The position numbers and the translations under genes are program-made. Below are positions 1-9,461 of a stretch of 64,000 nucleotides of DNA, piece after piece. How positions within the stretch are numbered: position 1 is the stretch's first letter; each line of letters starts with the position of its first letter. A model generated the notes under the pieces. That model was not told the origin of the DNA. It made no database searches and saw nothing but the letters and a program-made list of their open reading frames with translations. The stretch is from CAUZIB01 sp965205435. Lineage in GTDB: Bacteria; Acidobacteriota; Vicinamibacteria; Vicinamibacterales; UBA8438. Location: NCBI GenBank assembly GCA_965205435.1, contig CBDBHJ010000010.1:1-64000 (forward strand), read 5' to 3'.

Positions 1-281
1 CAAGACGACACCAATGGCAACATTTGACCAATGCCAGAGATGTTCGCAAACAGGACACCGGTCTCTTGAAGGTACGAGATCACCTCCTTGAACGGAATCG
101 CAGGGCCTCCAAACGGACGGAAGTGCAGGTGAGTATCGACAACCGAGGTCTGGGATTGGCTGGAGCGGTCGTAACATGGCGGGTCATCGGTCTGGAACAT
201 CTCCAATGTCGGCTTCAAGACGCAGCCAGAGGTCCCTGAGATGCCGATTAGAACCAGAAGGGCGCTCGCGGAGAGTTTCAT
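1..281 (-). CDS. Lipoprotein, amidohydrolase-type N-terminus (runs off window)
   Basis: The reading frame opens at an ATG whose complement is 279-281 and stays open to the window edge (93 codons). It starts MKLSASALLVLIGISG followed by TSGC, a signal peptide with a lipobox-like cysteine near residue 20, so the product is probably a periplasm-facing lipoprotein. Around residue 49 it reads VVDTHLHFRPFGG; DTHLH is the metal-binding opening motif of amidohydrolase-superfamily TIM barrels. Family knowledge suggests a hydrolase of unknown substrate. A C-terminal fragment of a similar protein lies on the same strand at about 4.15-4.55 kb, and the two may be pieces or paralogues. The upstream GGATCCAGGG is only a weak ribosome-binding site. 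Confidence 0.6.
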   Translation of the reverse strand, partial: MKLSASALLVLIGISGTSGCVLKPTLEMFQTDDPPCYDRSSQSQTSVVDTHLHFRPFGGPAIPFKEVISYLQETGVLFANISGIGQMLPLVSS

Positions 282-789
282 CCCTGGATCCAGACAACGC
301 GCATTCGGTCCACGCGCTAAGCGGGAATCCCGGTACGATTCAATTACTCGTTTGGGTGGGCTGGCGCTATTTTCCACCGAACAACGATCTTAAACTAGTT
401 CAGGTCCCAGGGGCGTCGTCAGTGACTCCATAATAACCGTTGATCTGGAAGCGGCCGAGCCTGATCCGGCTCGCTTTCAACTAGGCTCCGCTGTTCGTGA
501 GCAGGGAGTTGAACCGCTGCGATTTCCCGGAGTGCTTGTAACCGACGATACCCAAACACCCCACTTGTCGGTTGTTCGTTCGGGAGTGAGGATCGACGTC
601 GTGGATCGAGAACTCGTCGGACGGTCGGACTTCTTCGCCGTCGGCGCGCAACCTACATTGTGGACACACGTGACAGGTGGACGTGTAGGCGACATCGTTC
701 GTCATGTGTGGTTTCATGAAAACAGAACGGTGGGTGTTGTTAACCTCACGATCGACAGTTCAAGTGGCGGACGTACAGTCGCAGGCTTC
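282..789. other. No supported gene
   Basis: Several overlapping open frames exist on both strands, including a 78-codon minus frame at 481-717 and a 106-codon plus frame from 532, but none has a recognisable domain or a convincing ribosome-binding site. I could not choose between them. Confidence 0.4.
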
Positions 790-1320
790 TCACGTTCGGA
801 GCTGAGGGTGATTGGGTCGTTGAGGTATGGGACATGGAAGGGCGCGTTCTAGCGCGGCACGAGTTTCATTGCGAGAGCCGCTGAATATCTGGGGGTGGCC
901 GGCTGGATGAACTACTAGGGTGATCCCGTGGGCCTGGCACCAGGCGACGAAGGCTTGCGCCCGCAGTTTCGCTGCCGTTGTCGAGCCGAATGGCCTGGGG
1001 CAGGCCACGGAGTTCGCGGAGTTGCTCCATCACCCGAATCACCCAGCCCGAGGGCAGGGACGTGTCAATCTCGATGGCCAGGGCCTGCCGATTGCTCTCG
1101 TCGATCACGTTCGACGTGCGAAACGTCCGGCCGCTGTACAGCCGGTCGTGCATGAAATCAAGGGCCCAGACCTGGTTGGCTTCGCGCGGGGCCGTGAGCG
1201 GCTGCCACGGGATGCGTGGAAGTCGGCGCTTCCGGCGCCGCGGCCGATTCAATCGAAGCTGGCAGTACACTCGCCACACCCACTTATGGTTCCAGTGGTA
1301 GCCCTGCCAAAGCCAGTCGA
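790..1320 (-). pseudogene. IS3-family transposase (rve domain) fragment
   Basis: The minus strand encodes YHWNHKWVWRVYCQL, then a proline/arginine-rich linker, then ANQVWALDFMHDRL and IRLDNGSE, which match the integrase core of IS2-like IS3 transposases (first catalytic Asp in DFMHD, second in LDNG). At about 1005 the frame shifts and homology continues as KLRAQAFVAWCQAHGI, then decays before the catalytic Glu. Both ends are missing, so this is a dead remnant. It may belong with the IS3 orfA start at 7.9 kb or the orfA tail at 26.5 kb, which are of the same general type. Confidence 0.75.
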
Positions 1321-1685
1321 AGCAGAGCCAGAAACCCCAGCGGTTCGCATGTCTTCACGCTCGCCGAGCGGTGCCGGTTCCCGGTCCGCGCTGGTGCACC
1401 GGCGGGCGGATGCGTGAGCGACTCGACCGCCTGAAACAGGTCGATCTTCCCGCCCGGACGTCCGCCGGGCGACCGTCCGCCCGAGTCCGGAACTGGAACC
1501 GCGCCAATGGCGTCTCGGCGGTGCCCAGGAACAACGCGCCCACGGTCGCCAGGAAGAAACAGGCCCCAGGTCAGCGCGCTGGCACTTATAATCCTACGCG
1601 AGCTTGAGGATGAGGGCTTGACACGACCATTGTTGCCGGTATCGTCGCTGCCGCTGCAACCCTCGGCGACTTCATCTGGTACACC

Positions 1686-2165
1686 GTGGGAGTGCGACAC
1701 ACCATGGTTGCGGGTCTGGTGCACGGAGCGCTGCTGCTGACTGCCGTAGGTGGCGCGCTCGGCGCGGCCAGCGGCTGCCTCGCCAAGGGGCTTCCGCTCG
1801 GTACGCTAGCCGGCCTTGGCGGGGCCCTCAGCTACTACTTCCTCATCGTCGTGATGGATTCGCGCACCTACGGCACGGCGATCCCAGGCGCCTGGGTGAT
1901 CATGTGGCTCCTGTTAGCCGCCCTTGACGGACGATGGCTGCGGGCACCGAATCGACGGGACTGGAAAGAGGTCGCGACGCGAGGTGTCGTGGCCGCTGTC
2001 GCCGCTGGCATCGCGTTCGCGCTGGTCCGTAACGTCCTCTGGGGACGGCCGGCGGCGGAGGGTCGAAACTACCTGCTGCAGTTTGCGATGTGGGCGCTGG
2101 CCTGGGCTCCGGGCTTGCTCGCGCTCACGTGGCCAGCGTCAACATCGACGGAGCGCGAGTCGTGA
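1686..2165 (+). CDS. Small multi-spanning membrane protein, unknown function
   Basis: The 159-codon frame has four hydrophobic stretches typical of inner-membrane helices: around residues 8-28, 38-55, 63-80 and a C-terminal pair after a basic loop. The frame is open upstream to about 1610 and reads another hydrophobic segment (TTIVAGIVAAAATLGDFIWY), so the true start is probably upstream of the GTG used here, with a rare start codon, or the 5' end was lost next to the IS3 remnant. I recognise no family. It lies upstream of the GltS-type symporter, separated by about 375 bases. Confidence 0.45.
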   Translation: MGVRHTMVAGLVHGALLLTAVGGALGAASGCLAKGLPLGTLAGLGGALSYYFLIVVMDSRTYGTAIPGAWVIMWLLLAALDGRWLRAPNRRDWKEVATRGVVAAVAAGIAFALVRNVLWGRPAAEGRNYLLQFAMWALAWAPGLLALTWPASTSTERES

Positions 2166-2541
2166 CGAGCCCGCGCTGCCGGCCCGACCGCTCGTCTCGG
2201 GATGTGCCAGCCGATACGTCCACGGCCGAATCGACGCACGGCGGTCGAGCGCCTCGCGCGAATTGACCGCCGTGAGGCGCTACACATGCTCGACGTGCGC
2301 TCCGAAGGCGCGTTGCGGCGGGTCGTGTGCCAGGTGCCATGAAACATGCCGACCAACGGCTGCAATCTCACGACCTCGAATGGTCCACAAAGGCCTGAAC
2401 CCCTACACTGGCGAAGATGGGAACGACGAGACTGTGATCCTGGGGCCTATCCCGCACTCCGACCTTGACATGGAGGCTTACTCCTCTAGTCTTGAGCGCA
2501 CGGTGTCCCACGACTGACTCGATGACTCGCAAGAGAATCCT
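2166..2541. other. Gap upstream of symporter; no supported gene
   Basis: Short open frames overlap on both strands without recognisable motifs. The last bases hold AAGAG, a plausible ribosome-binding site for the symporter at 2542. Confidence 0.4.
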
Positions 2542-3912
2542 ATGAACATCGTCCTTTCCTTTAGCGCGCTGTGCATCCTGCTGGTGATCGGTAAAATCCT
2601 GCGAGTTGAGATTCGCCTGTTCCAGAAACTCTACCTGCCGGCATCGGTGATCGGTGGTTTACTCGGGTTGGTCCTCGTGCAGACGATCGGCGACTACCTT
2701 CCAGACGCGACGACGGCGGGGTGGAATCGGCTACCAGGATTCCTCATCAACATCGTTTTCTCAGCCCTCTTCCTGGGAGTCTTCATCCCGCCGATCAGAC
2801 GCATCTGGGGGATCGCCGGGCCGCAATTGGCGTACGGCCAGATCGTCGCCTGGGGCCAGTACGTCGTCGGTCTCGGAGTGGCGATCGTGTTTTTGACACC
2901 GATGTTTGGCATCCCCGAGGCCATCGGCACTATCATTCCGGTCGGCTTCGAGGGTGGTCACGGCACCGCCGCCGGTCTGGCGCCGGTCTTCGACGCCTAT
3001 GACTGGCCCGAGGGCACGGACCTGGCCCTCACATCGGCGACCTGCGGCATCCTGTTTGCCATCATCGTCGGCATGGCGCTTGTCAACTGGGCAGCGCGCC
3101 GCGGCTACACCCGGCAGCTGAAGCGCATTGAGGATATGCCCGAAAGCAGTATCGTTGGCATCTACGAACCGGCCGAGCGGCCGAGCGCGGGGAGCCAAAC
3201 CGTGTCGGCTGCGTCGGTGGACAGCCTCGGCTTCCATCTCGCCATTATCGGTCTCGGTGTCTTCATCGGGTACCTGATCCACAGTGTCCTGGTACGCGTT
3301 GAGCTCCTGGTGTGGCCGCCGAGCGCCGACGGCCGCGCCTTCTTCGACAGTTTCCCGCTCTTTCCGCTGTGCATGATCGGTGGCCTGGTGGTGCAGCTCT
3401 TCTTCGCTAACTTCACCAAGCGCAATCCGCTCGACCATCGCCTCATGCAGCGCCTCTCGGGCACCGCCATGGACTTCCTCGTGGTGGCCGCGATCTCGAC
3501 CATCAACGTGGAAGTGGTGCTGGGGGGGCTCGTGCCGCTGGCGATCCTGGTTGTCGCCGGAGTGCTGTGGAACGTGTTCTGCGTAATGTGGCTGGCGCGC
3601 CGCCTCCTGCCAGCGGACTCGTGGTTCGAGCGTGCGATTGCCGAGATGGGGCAGTCGATGGGCGTCACCGCCACCGGCCTCCTGCTGTTGCGCGTCGTCG
3701 ATCCCGAAGGCGACACCGACGCCACGTCGGCCTTCGGATACAAGCAGCTCATGCACGAGCCGTTCATGGGCGGCGGGCTGTGGACGAGCGCCGCTATTCC
3801 GCTGGCGCTGGCGTACAATCCGGTGGTGGTGCTCGGTATCAGCGCCGGGGCGGTGTCGCTCTGGTTGCTGGTGTGGGCGCTGCTCTTCCGCGGTCGGCTC
3901 GGCCCCGGGTGA
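2542..3912 (+). CDS. gltS: Sodium/glutamate symporter family protein
   Basis: The protein has 456 residues, about 50 longer than E. coli GltS, and is dominated by hydrophobic helices. It opens with MNIVLSFSALCILLVIGKIL and contains PVGFEGGHGTAAGL, the glycine-rich re-entrant motif that GltS-type carriers use for Na+ and substrate binding; a pseudo-repeat occurs near QSMGVTATGLLLLRVVDP. The extra length is a charged cytoplasmic loop around residues 185-230. By family knowledge it imports glutamate with Na+ across the inner membrane. Substrate assignment is inference. The ATG is preceded by AAGAG at good spacing. No operon partner is visible. Confidence 0.8.
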   Translation: MNIVLSFSALCILLVIGKILRVEIRLFQKLYLPASVIGGLLGLVLVQTIGDYLPDATTAGWNRLPGFLINIVFSALFLGVFIPPIRRIWGIAGPQLAYGQIVAWGQYVVGLGVAIVFLTPMFGIPEAIGTIIPVGFEGGHGTAAGLAPVFDAYDWPEGTDLALTSATCGILFAIIVGMALVNWAARRGYTRQLKRIEDMPESSIVGIYEPAERPSAGSQTVSAASVDSLGFHLAIIGLGVFIGYLIHSVLVRVELLVWPPSADGRAFFDSFPLFPLCMIGGLVVQLFFANFTKRNPLDHRLMQRLSGTAMDFLVVAAISTINVEVVLGGLVPLAILVVAGVLWNVFCVMWLARRLLPADSWFERAIAEMGQSMGVTATGLLLLRVVDPEGDTDATSAFGYKQLMHEPFMGGGLWTSAAIPLALAYNPVVVLGISAGAVSLWLLVWALLFRGRLGPG

Positions 3913-4031
3913 TCGCAAGGAATCTCTGACATTGTCGGGGGGGCGACCCACCACCGGGGCACTGTCAAGTTGATGAGAAGAGGGCGTGACAATCCGTCGT
4001 TCGGTTGCCATCATGGTTCAGCAGGCACACG

Positions 4032-4150
4032 TCACCTCATCCACACGCGGAACGAGCGCGTAACCGCTCTGAGCAGGTGGCGGCCGACACGCAAGAAATT
4101 CTCCACCTCGTCGTCCCGAAAGTGGGTTTCATGATCGTGTGACTTCGTGT
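4032..4150 (-). pseudogene. IS6-family transposase tail remnant
   Basis: The minus strand reads HFRDDEVENFLRVGRHLL followed by a basic tail and stop. This aligns with the C-terminus of the better-preserved IS6 transposases at 7.6 kb and 14.9 kb (VQNLFRVGRYRL and VQNLFRVSRHLL), and the DNA around CACACGTCACC also matches those ends. Only about 100 bases remain. It appears joined to the broken 3' end of the amidohydrolase fragment. Confidence 0.4.
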
Positions 4151-4552
4151 CCGACGAAGGATCCAAGGTCTGGGTCCTGTTGTAGAATTCGAACTGTCGA
4201 TGAGTCCGAGCAGGTCACGAAGGATTTGACTCGTGACGTACAGCTCCGTTCGATAGACGTCGATGTCCTTGTCCCTCGATGCCAGGAAGTCCGTGCCGGG
4301 TAGGATCCGCTCCGAGTAGTCATTCAAAAACGATACATAGTGCGCCCGTTTGTCCGTCTGGGAGAAATAGGCGTCGTCGATCACCCGCCAAGAGATATCC
4401 ACCATTAGCTTTGGGTAGCGATCCAGCAGCGACGTGACCGTCTGGATATACTGGGCGGCATTCATGTCGACCAGTTCACGGGACAGCCCCATATGCACCC
4501 ACACGATTGTGTTCTCAGGATACAAGCGCAGCACTCTTTGCACGAGAGGCAC
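4151..4552 (-). pseudogene. Amidohydrolase C-terminal fragment
   Basis: The minus frame reads MPLVQRVLRLYPENTIVWVH, then YPKLMVDISWRVIDD, then SERILPGTDFLASRD. The WVHMG histidine, DISW and GTDF aspartate match strands 5 to 8 of amidohydrolase-superfamily barrels. It has no N-terminal half, and the frame is lost after about residue 120 near the IS6 remnant. It probably derives from the same kind of gene as the lipoprotein at the left edge. Its 5' break at about 4550 abuts a beta-barrel fragment on the opposite strand, so this is a recombination junction. Confidence 0.6.
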
Positions 4553-4969
4553 TGGGGCGTGGGGATGCAGGCGAGCTGGGATCCAGGGCTGAAGCGCCGC
4601 GGGGTTCGGCTGTCGCTATTATCTGCACGCGGCCAGGATGCGGGCGGGCAGACGACGCTGTGGAACAATACGAGTGCCCTGATGCATCCGATGGGCATCG
4701 GCCAAGGCACCCTGGGCACTCCGACGCGCACAGACAGCGAGGTGGCGTATGGCCTAGCTGCGTTCGGCGGCCTGCTGACGCCCTACAGTCGGCTGCAGTT
4801 GTTCGGCCCAGGGCGGGCCTTGAGCCTGGGCACGACGTGGAGCGCACCGTCTGGTGGCGCGCGGTTGTCGCTGCCGCTGCTGTTTGGTGTGGAAGTGACG
4901 CGGCAGGCATACATGATTGGCGGGACACCAGAGACAGGCGTGGTGGTACACATGACGGCGCCCTTCTAG
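4550..4969 (+). pseudogene. Outer-membrane beta-barrel C-terminus fragment
   Basis: About 135 residues alternate hydrophobic and polar positions and contain YGLAAFGGLLTPYSRLQLFG and ALSLGTTWSAPSGGARLSLP, ending in an aromatic residue (TAPF). This is the pattern of the C-terminal strands of autotransporter-like barrels found at the end of large Calx-beta or cadherin-repeat proteins in environmental bacteria. The 5' part is missing. The Calx-beta protein at 9.5-12.2 kb lacks its C-terminus, so the two may be parts of the same gene family; that link is inference. Confidence 0.5.
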
Positions 4970-5115
4970 AATGTAAGCTGAGCCGAGTGATCGGAGCATC
5001 CTCTGCCAACCCGGACCACGGAACCGGGCGCGCGAGACGATCACGTGGACACCGGACGCTACCTCGCCCCCGGGGGGTATTGTCACGTTGAGGTCGAGCG
5101 TAGCAGAGTTGCTGC

Positions 5116-5359
5116 ATGACCAGCCCCGTACCCAGCTACCACGGTTATCGATTCCCGCCAGACATCATCGCTCACGCGGTCTGGCTCTACTTTCGCTTCA
5201 GCCTCAGTTTTCGAGATGTTGAGGACCTCCTGGCGCAGCGGGGCGTCACAGTTACCTATGAGACGATTCGACGGTGGTGTCGTACGTTCGGGCGCGCGTA
5301 TGCGAAACGGCTCTGGCAGCGGCGCGGGCGCCTCGGAGATACCTGGTATCTCGATGAAG
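5116..5359 (+). CDS. IS6 transposase, 5' exon
   Basis: This is codons 1-81 of an IS6-family DDE transposase: a helix-turn-helix region with SFRDVEDLLAQRGVTVTYET, and the first catalytic aspartate in DTWYLDE. The frame stops making sense exactly at position 5360, where a group II intron begins with GTGCG. Joined to 7240-7697 the codon GAA is followed by G+TC, giving LDEVFVTLTG, the expected IS6 sequence, with no frame change. Total length after splicing is 233 residues, normal for the family. Function: replicative cut-and-copy transposition, dependent on splicing. Confidence 0.8.
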
Positions 5360-5914
5360 GTGCGCCACGAAGGCGCGAAGGAGGGGTTATGAGTTAGCTA
5401 CTTCCTGAGCAGCCATGCTGCACAGGAGATGAGGGTAGGCCCTTCGAAGCCGGCTTGCAGGAGCAGGCTTCAAACCACCTCAAGCTGCTGTCGTCAAGAG
5501 CGATGGTGGTGAGCGTTGAGGAAAAGGCCGGACTTGATCCGGTCAGGTGAGGGCCACGGAGACGAGCGCAAGCGAACCGCTGATGACGTGTCGAAAAATA
5601 CACAGATGGCGTCAAAACCGGGTGGGCTTCGTTAGCCCGGGAGGAGTCTGGGGGACACCTTGCTTACTGCCCAGATGGCGTCCGGCATGAAGGCGGCGTG
5701 ACCGTGGTTCAGGCTCTTGTGTGGAACGTGGGAACCTGTCGCCCCGATGCAAAGGGAGAAGTTCAAGTGGACGCCCCACGAGACGAGCGTACCGATGCGG
5801 GGCACAGGGGCGGAGTTGCGCGTAGTAGTGACGAAGGCGCTGTAATGGTGCTGGAGCGAAGGCGCAACACCGTCCAGCTTTATCGAAAGGTCAACCGCGC
5901 GGCGGGAGGAGCCT

Positions 5915-7165
5915 TTGGATAAAGCAAAGTCGTTCGATATTCCCAAACGTCTCGTTTGGGAGGCGTACCAACGGGTGAAGGCGAACCGAGGAGCAGCCGG
6001 CGTGGACGACCAGTCGATCGACGCGTTTGGCCAGGATGTGAAGAACAACCTGTTCAAGCTCTGGAATCGATTGTCATCGGGCAGCTACTTTCCTCCGCCA
6101 GTAAAACGGGTGGCGATCAAGAAGCGCCATGGCGGCTCACGGCCGTTGGGAATACCAACAGTCGCGGATCGCATTGCGCAAGGCGTGGTGAAGATGGCCC
6201 TGGAACCGGACCTGGAAAGGCATTTCCATCCAGACTCCTATGGGTATCGGCCTGGCAAGTCGGCCCTCGAGGCCGTGGGCGTGGCCCGGCAGCGATGCTG
6301 GCGCCACGACTGGGTGCTCGATCTCGACATCCAGGCCTTCTTCGACACCATTCCGCACGACCTGCTGCTCCGGGCGGTGCGAAAGCACACCGACTGCACG
6401 TGGGTGCTGTTGTACATCGAGCGGTGGCTGACCGCCGCGGTGCAGCTGGAAGACGGCACCCTGGAGCCTCGGACGAAGGGCACGCCACAGGGGTCAGTTA
6501 TTTCACCGCTGTTGGCGAATCTCTTCTTGCACTACGCGTTCGATCGGTGGATGGCTCAGCACCATCCCGACATTCCGTTCGAACGCTATGCCGACGACGC
6601 CGTGTGTCACTGTCGCAGCGAGTCTCAAGCTCGACGGTTGCAGGCGGATCTCAAGCGGCGGCTCGCTGCGTGTGGGCTGACGTTGCACCCACGCAAGACA
6701 CAGATCGTGTACTGCAGGGACAACGTCCGCCGAGGACTGTACCCCAACCATCAGGTCGACTTTCTCGGCTACTCGTTCCGGCCGAGACGGTCGATGAATC
6801 GCTGGGGGAAGACGTTTGTCAACTTCAGTCCGGGCATCAGCAATCAGGCCGCCACGGCGATCCGTCAGACTATTCGAGACTGGCAGCTCGACTGTCGCAT
6901 CGACAAACGGATCGATGACCTAGCTCGGATGTTCAATCCGATCATCCGGGGGTGGATTACCTACTATGGTCGTTACTACAAGTCGGCAGTCTTCCCTGCA
7001 TTGATGCATCTCGACCTCTGGCTGGCGCGCTGGGCCATGTCGAAATATCGACGCCTGAGGAAGCACCGCCGCCGCGCGCGGCACTGGATCCGCGAAGTCC
7101 GGCTTCGGGAGCCAGCGCTCTTTGCGCACTGGCCTCTGCTTTATCGGGCACCGGCTGGACGGTAG
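5915..7165 (+). CDS. ltrA: Group II intron reverse transcriptase/maturase
   Basis: The protein has 416 residues. RT blocks are in order: RPLGIPTVADRIAQ, SYGYRPGKSALEAV, LDLDIQAFFDTIPH, GTPQGSVISPLLANLF, the catalytic YADD near residues 225-228, and VDFLGYSF. The X (maturase) domain follows with MFNPIIRGWITYYGRYY. There is no HNH endonuclease domain after it, so mobility would use nicks or replication forks. The TTG start at 5915 is preceded by GGGAGGAG. It binds and helps splice its own intron and copies it into DNA. All catalytic residues are present, so it could be active. Confidence 0.9.
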   Translation: MDKAKSFDIPKRLVWEAYQRVKANRGAAGVDDQSIDAFGQDVKNNLFKLWNRLSSGSYFPPPVKRVAIKKRHGGSRPLGIPTVADRIAQGVVKMALEPDLERHFHPDSYGYRPGKSALEAVGVARQRCWRHDWVLDLDIQAFFDTIPHDLLLRAVRKHTDCTWVLLYIERWLTAAVQLEDGTLEPRTKGTPQGSVISPLLANLFLHYAFDRWMAQHHPDIPFERYADDAVCHCRSESQARRLQADLKRRLAACGLTLHPRKTQIVYCRDNVRRGLYPNHQVDFLGYSFRPRRSMNRWGKTFVNFSPGISNQAATAIRQTIRDWQLDCRIDKRIDDLARMFNPIIRGWITYYGRYYKSAVFPALMHLDLWLARWAMSKYRRLRKHRRRARHWIREVRLREPALFAHWPLLYRAPAGR

Positions 7166-7239
7166 GAGCCGGATGAGTGGAGACGCTCACGTCCGGATCT
7201 GTGAGAGCCTGGGGGTGCAATTCCCCCGGGCCACTCGAC
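7166..7239 (+). ncRNA. Group II intron domains V and VI
   Basis: Domain V begins GAGCCGGAU at 7166, with the catalytic AGC triad, and closes with GUCCGGAUC at 7191-7199. Domain VI is the hairpin around GGGGG...CCCCC at 7211-7230 and ends at the 3' splice site. The same two hairpins recur at the ends of the ORF-less introns at 38.0 and 38.75 kb. Confidence 0.85.
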
Positions 7240-7697
7240 TCTTCGTCACACTCACCGGTCGCCAACAGTACTTGTGGCGAGCGGTGGACGAGGACGGCGA
7301 CCTCCTCAACATCCTGGTGCAATCGCGGCGAAATCGGCGCGCCGCCGTCCGGTTCTTCCGGAAGTTGCTGAAGAGGCAGGGCTGTCTCCCGCGCCGCCTG
7401 ATCACGGATAAGCTGCGGAGCTATCCGGCCGCGCACCGACGGGTGATGCCATCGGTACCCCACTGCACGGACCGCTATGCGAACAACCGCGCCGAAGTGT
7501 TGCATCAACCGACCCGACAGCGCGAGCGGCAGATGCGCCGCTTCAAGTCACCCGCCCATCTGCAACGCTTTGCGGCTGTACACGGCGTCGTCCAGAATCT
7601 CTTCCGGGTTGGCCGATATCGGCTGCGGTCTGTTCACCACCGCTTGCTTCGCAGGAGAGCATTCGCCGAATGGGATGTGGTGACGTGCGCCTGCTGA
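7240..7697 (+). CDS. IS6 transposase, 3' exon
   Basis: This encodes the rest of the IS6 transposase: VFVTLTGRQQYLWRAVDEDG with the second catalytic acidic block, RLITDKLRSYPAAH, YANNRAEV with the catalytic glutamate, then RQRERQMRRFKS and a C-terminal HHRLLRRRAFAEWD tail. No stop or shift interrupts it. The protein can be made only if the intron is spliced from the mRNA. Confidence 0.8.
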
Positions 7698-7859
7698 GAG
7701 ATGATGGCCGCTCGGGGCAGCGCGGGGAAGTTACGCTCAACGAGACTCAAGTTGACAAAACCATCGTGACGCCGGATGATCGGTTGTGCTCGGTGTGCGC
7801 ACCGCTCGATTTCGTGCGGGTGGGGTTGCGGGACGCGTTCGTCTCGCCGACGAGTTGGG

Positions 7860-7942
7860 CCGCGCAGACCGCGGCCCAACTCCGCCTCGGCCTGGCGTAA
7901 TTTGGTGACGATTTGTTCGGTGCTGTACCGCTTGCGTGGCAT
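7860..7942 (-). pseudogene. IS3 orfA N-terminal fragment
   Basis: From an ATG at 7942 the minus strand encodes MPRKRYSTEQIVTKLRQAEA then ELGRGL, the standard beginning of IS2-type IS3 OrfA proteins (helix-turn-helix). The frame diverges after about 26 residues, leaving only the start of the gene. An orfA tail of the same type is at 26.5 kb. Confidence 0.6.
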
Positions 7943-8187
7943 CCTGCCTCCTGCTCGTTGCGCCCGCATTCTAACGCTCGGGCTGGAACGGTTTCAGGGG
8001 GCAAGGTCAGCCACCGCTTCAATTTAAACAGTGACGGGACATCGCCGTGACAGCCAATCCCGCCGATAAACGACAGGTTTGTCGAAGCGACCGAAGGGAT
8101 GGCCGACAACGGCGGACTCAGAACGACCTCTGGCGGCAGCGTGCTTGACCGTGAGAACTGGGGTGCGTTCTTGGAAGCGGGGCTGTC

Positions 8188-9295
8188 TTACTGGCTGCCC
8201 CAAGCGTATCGGACGCGGGCGTAATAGTAACCCCCGTTGAAGCCCCACGGCGTGTACTCGCTGTACCGCTCGCCGACGCTTCGCGCGTTGGGACTCTCGT
8301 CGGGGAACGTGTTGAACACGTTCTGGCTACCGAACGCGAGGGTCGTGCCGTCGGCGAGCGGCATGCTCAACTCGACGTCGACGACCGGCTTGCCACTGAA
8401 GAGGGTCTGCGTGCTGTCCCAGTCGAACCACGCGCCGTAGTAGTTGACCCGCCCGAGGATGTCCACGGGGCCGACGTGCTGGTTGACGCTGAGGTTCCAG
8501 CGGTTCCTGGGGAGCGCTGCCTCGAACTCACGGATCCGCCGGGCCACGTTGAGCAGATCCCTGTTGAACTGCGTCACGTCGGTCGACGTGTGGTTGAAGA
8601 CGGCGCTGAACACGGTGTCGCCGCCGAACGCGGGCGGCACGTACGTCGAGACCATGTCGATCCCCTGCGTCGTGGTCGCGATGTCGTTGGTGAAGAACCG
8701 GAAGCTCGCCAGACCGCGCGCATTCTCGACCCCTGCGGCCAGCAACTGATCGACCTCGAACGGCGTCAGAGTAAAGTCTCGCGTCACGGCGATCCGATCG
8801 TTTAGGTCGATCCGGAAGTAATCGACCGTCAGGGTGAACGGCCCGGTGTCGATGACGGCGCCGACGGCGTAGTTGAGTGACGTCTCGGGCTCGAGCGGCC
8901 GGCCGCCGCGCAGCTGGGCCACCGGCGAGATCGACGGGATCGTGCCGCGCTCCGTCAGGTCCATGAGCACCGGATCGAAGATGGTCGACACGTTGAACCC
9001 GTTCTGCTGGCCCGGCGTCGGCGCGCGAAACCCGCTGCCCACGCTGGCGCGCAGCGAGAAGACCTCGGTGAACCGATAGCGGCCCGACAGCTTGCCGTTC
9101 ACCGTGTTGCCGAAGTCCTCGAAGTGCTCCATCCGGACTGCCGTCCCAACGGTCCACCGGTCGTCGAGTCCCGACAGCTCGATGTCGCTGTACGCCGCGA
9201 CGCTGCGGCGGTTCCAGATGCCGGCGGCTACCGGGCTGTAGCCGCTGAAGCCGTTGGAGCCCGCGCTGAAACCTTGCGCCGCGTAGGGACCGACG
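8188..9295 (-). pseudogene. TonB-dependent receptor, C-terminal barrel, 5' truncated
   Basis: About 369 residues of outer-membrane barrel are preserved. They include MEHFEDFGNTVNGKLSGRY, SVGSGFRAPTPGQQNGFN (the conserved FRAP motif of TonB receptors), LEPETSLNYAVGAV and a C-terminal strand YYYARVRYAWGSQ. The plug domain, TonB box and signal peptide are missing because the gene is cut at 9295 by the 166-bp repeat. The intact family imports siderophores, vitamins or oligomers through the outer membrane using TonB energy. This copy should be non-functional unless the missing half survives elsewhere. Confidence 0.85.
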
Positions 9296-9461
9296 GGTGC
9301 TTCCGTCATCAAGTGTTGGTAAAGAGAGCTTAAGCCCTAATCATCCAGATACTTCCAGCCGATTTTGACGCTGACACCTCTCTGGCACTGAATATCTAGT
9401 CTAAGCGGTTTGGTTAGAACGAGATAATGACGTGGTAGCAACAGTTGATGGCGGAAGCACC
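9296..9461 (+). repeat. 166-bp inverted-repeat element, copy 1
   Basis: The element starts GGTGCTTCCG and ends with its complement CGGAAGCACC. The terminal inverted repeats match at about 22 of 25 positions. It holds no gene of its own. It separates the truncated TonB receptor from the truncated Calx-beta gene, and no target duplication is visible. Confidence 0.85.

Larger units (their letters stand above)
5360..7239 (+). mobile_element. Group II intron, complete, with reverse transcriptase
   Basis: The 5' end is GTGCG and the 3' end is CGAC, matching the GUGYG...AY rule. The 1880-base intron holds an ltrA-type ORF in domain IV and clear domain V and VI hairpins at the 3' end. A hairpin loop near 5627-5632 (CTTCGT) could be EBS1, pairing with the exon ATGAAG with one wobble. 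Precise removal restores the IS6 transposase frame. No long gap remains: 5360-5914 is the structured domain I-III region rather than a protein gene. Confidence 0.85.
5080..7758 (+). mobile_element. IS6-family element carrying a group II intron
   Basis: Terminal inverted repeats are TTGTCACGTTGA at 5080-5091 and TCAAGTTGACAA at 7747-7758 (one mismatch when inverted). Removing the 1880-base intron leaves a 799-bp element, a normal IS6 size, with one transposase. No clear 8-bp target duplication was found. Confidence 0.8.

Noticed and set aside
2761..4014. Long minus-strand frame opposite the symporter (417 codons)
   Set aside because: It is antisense to a clear transporter and has the low-information, His/Arg-rich composition of a shadow frame.
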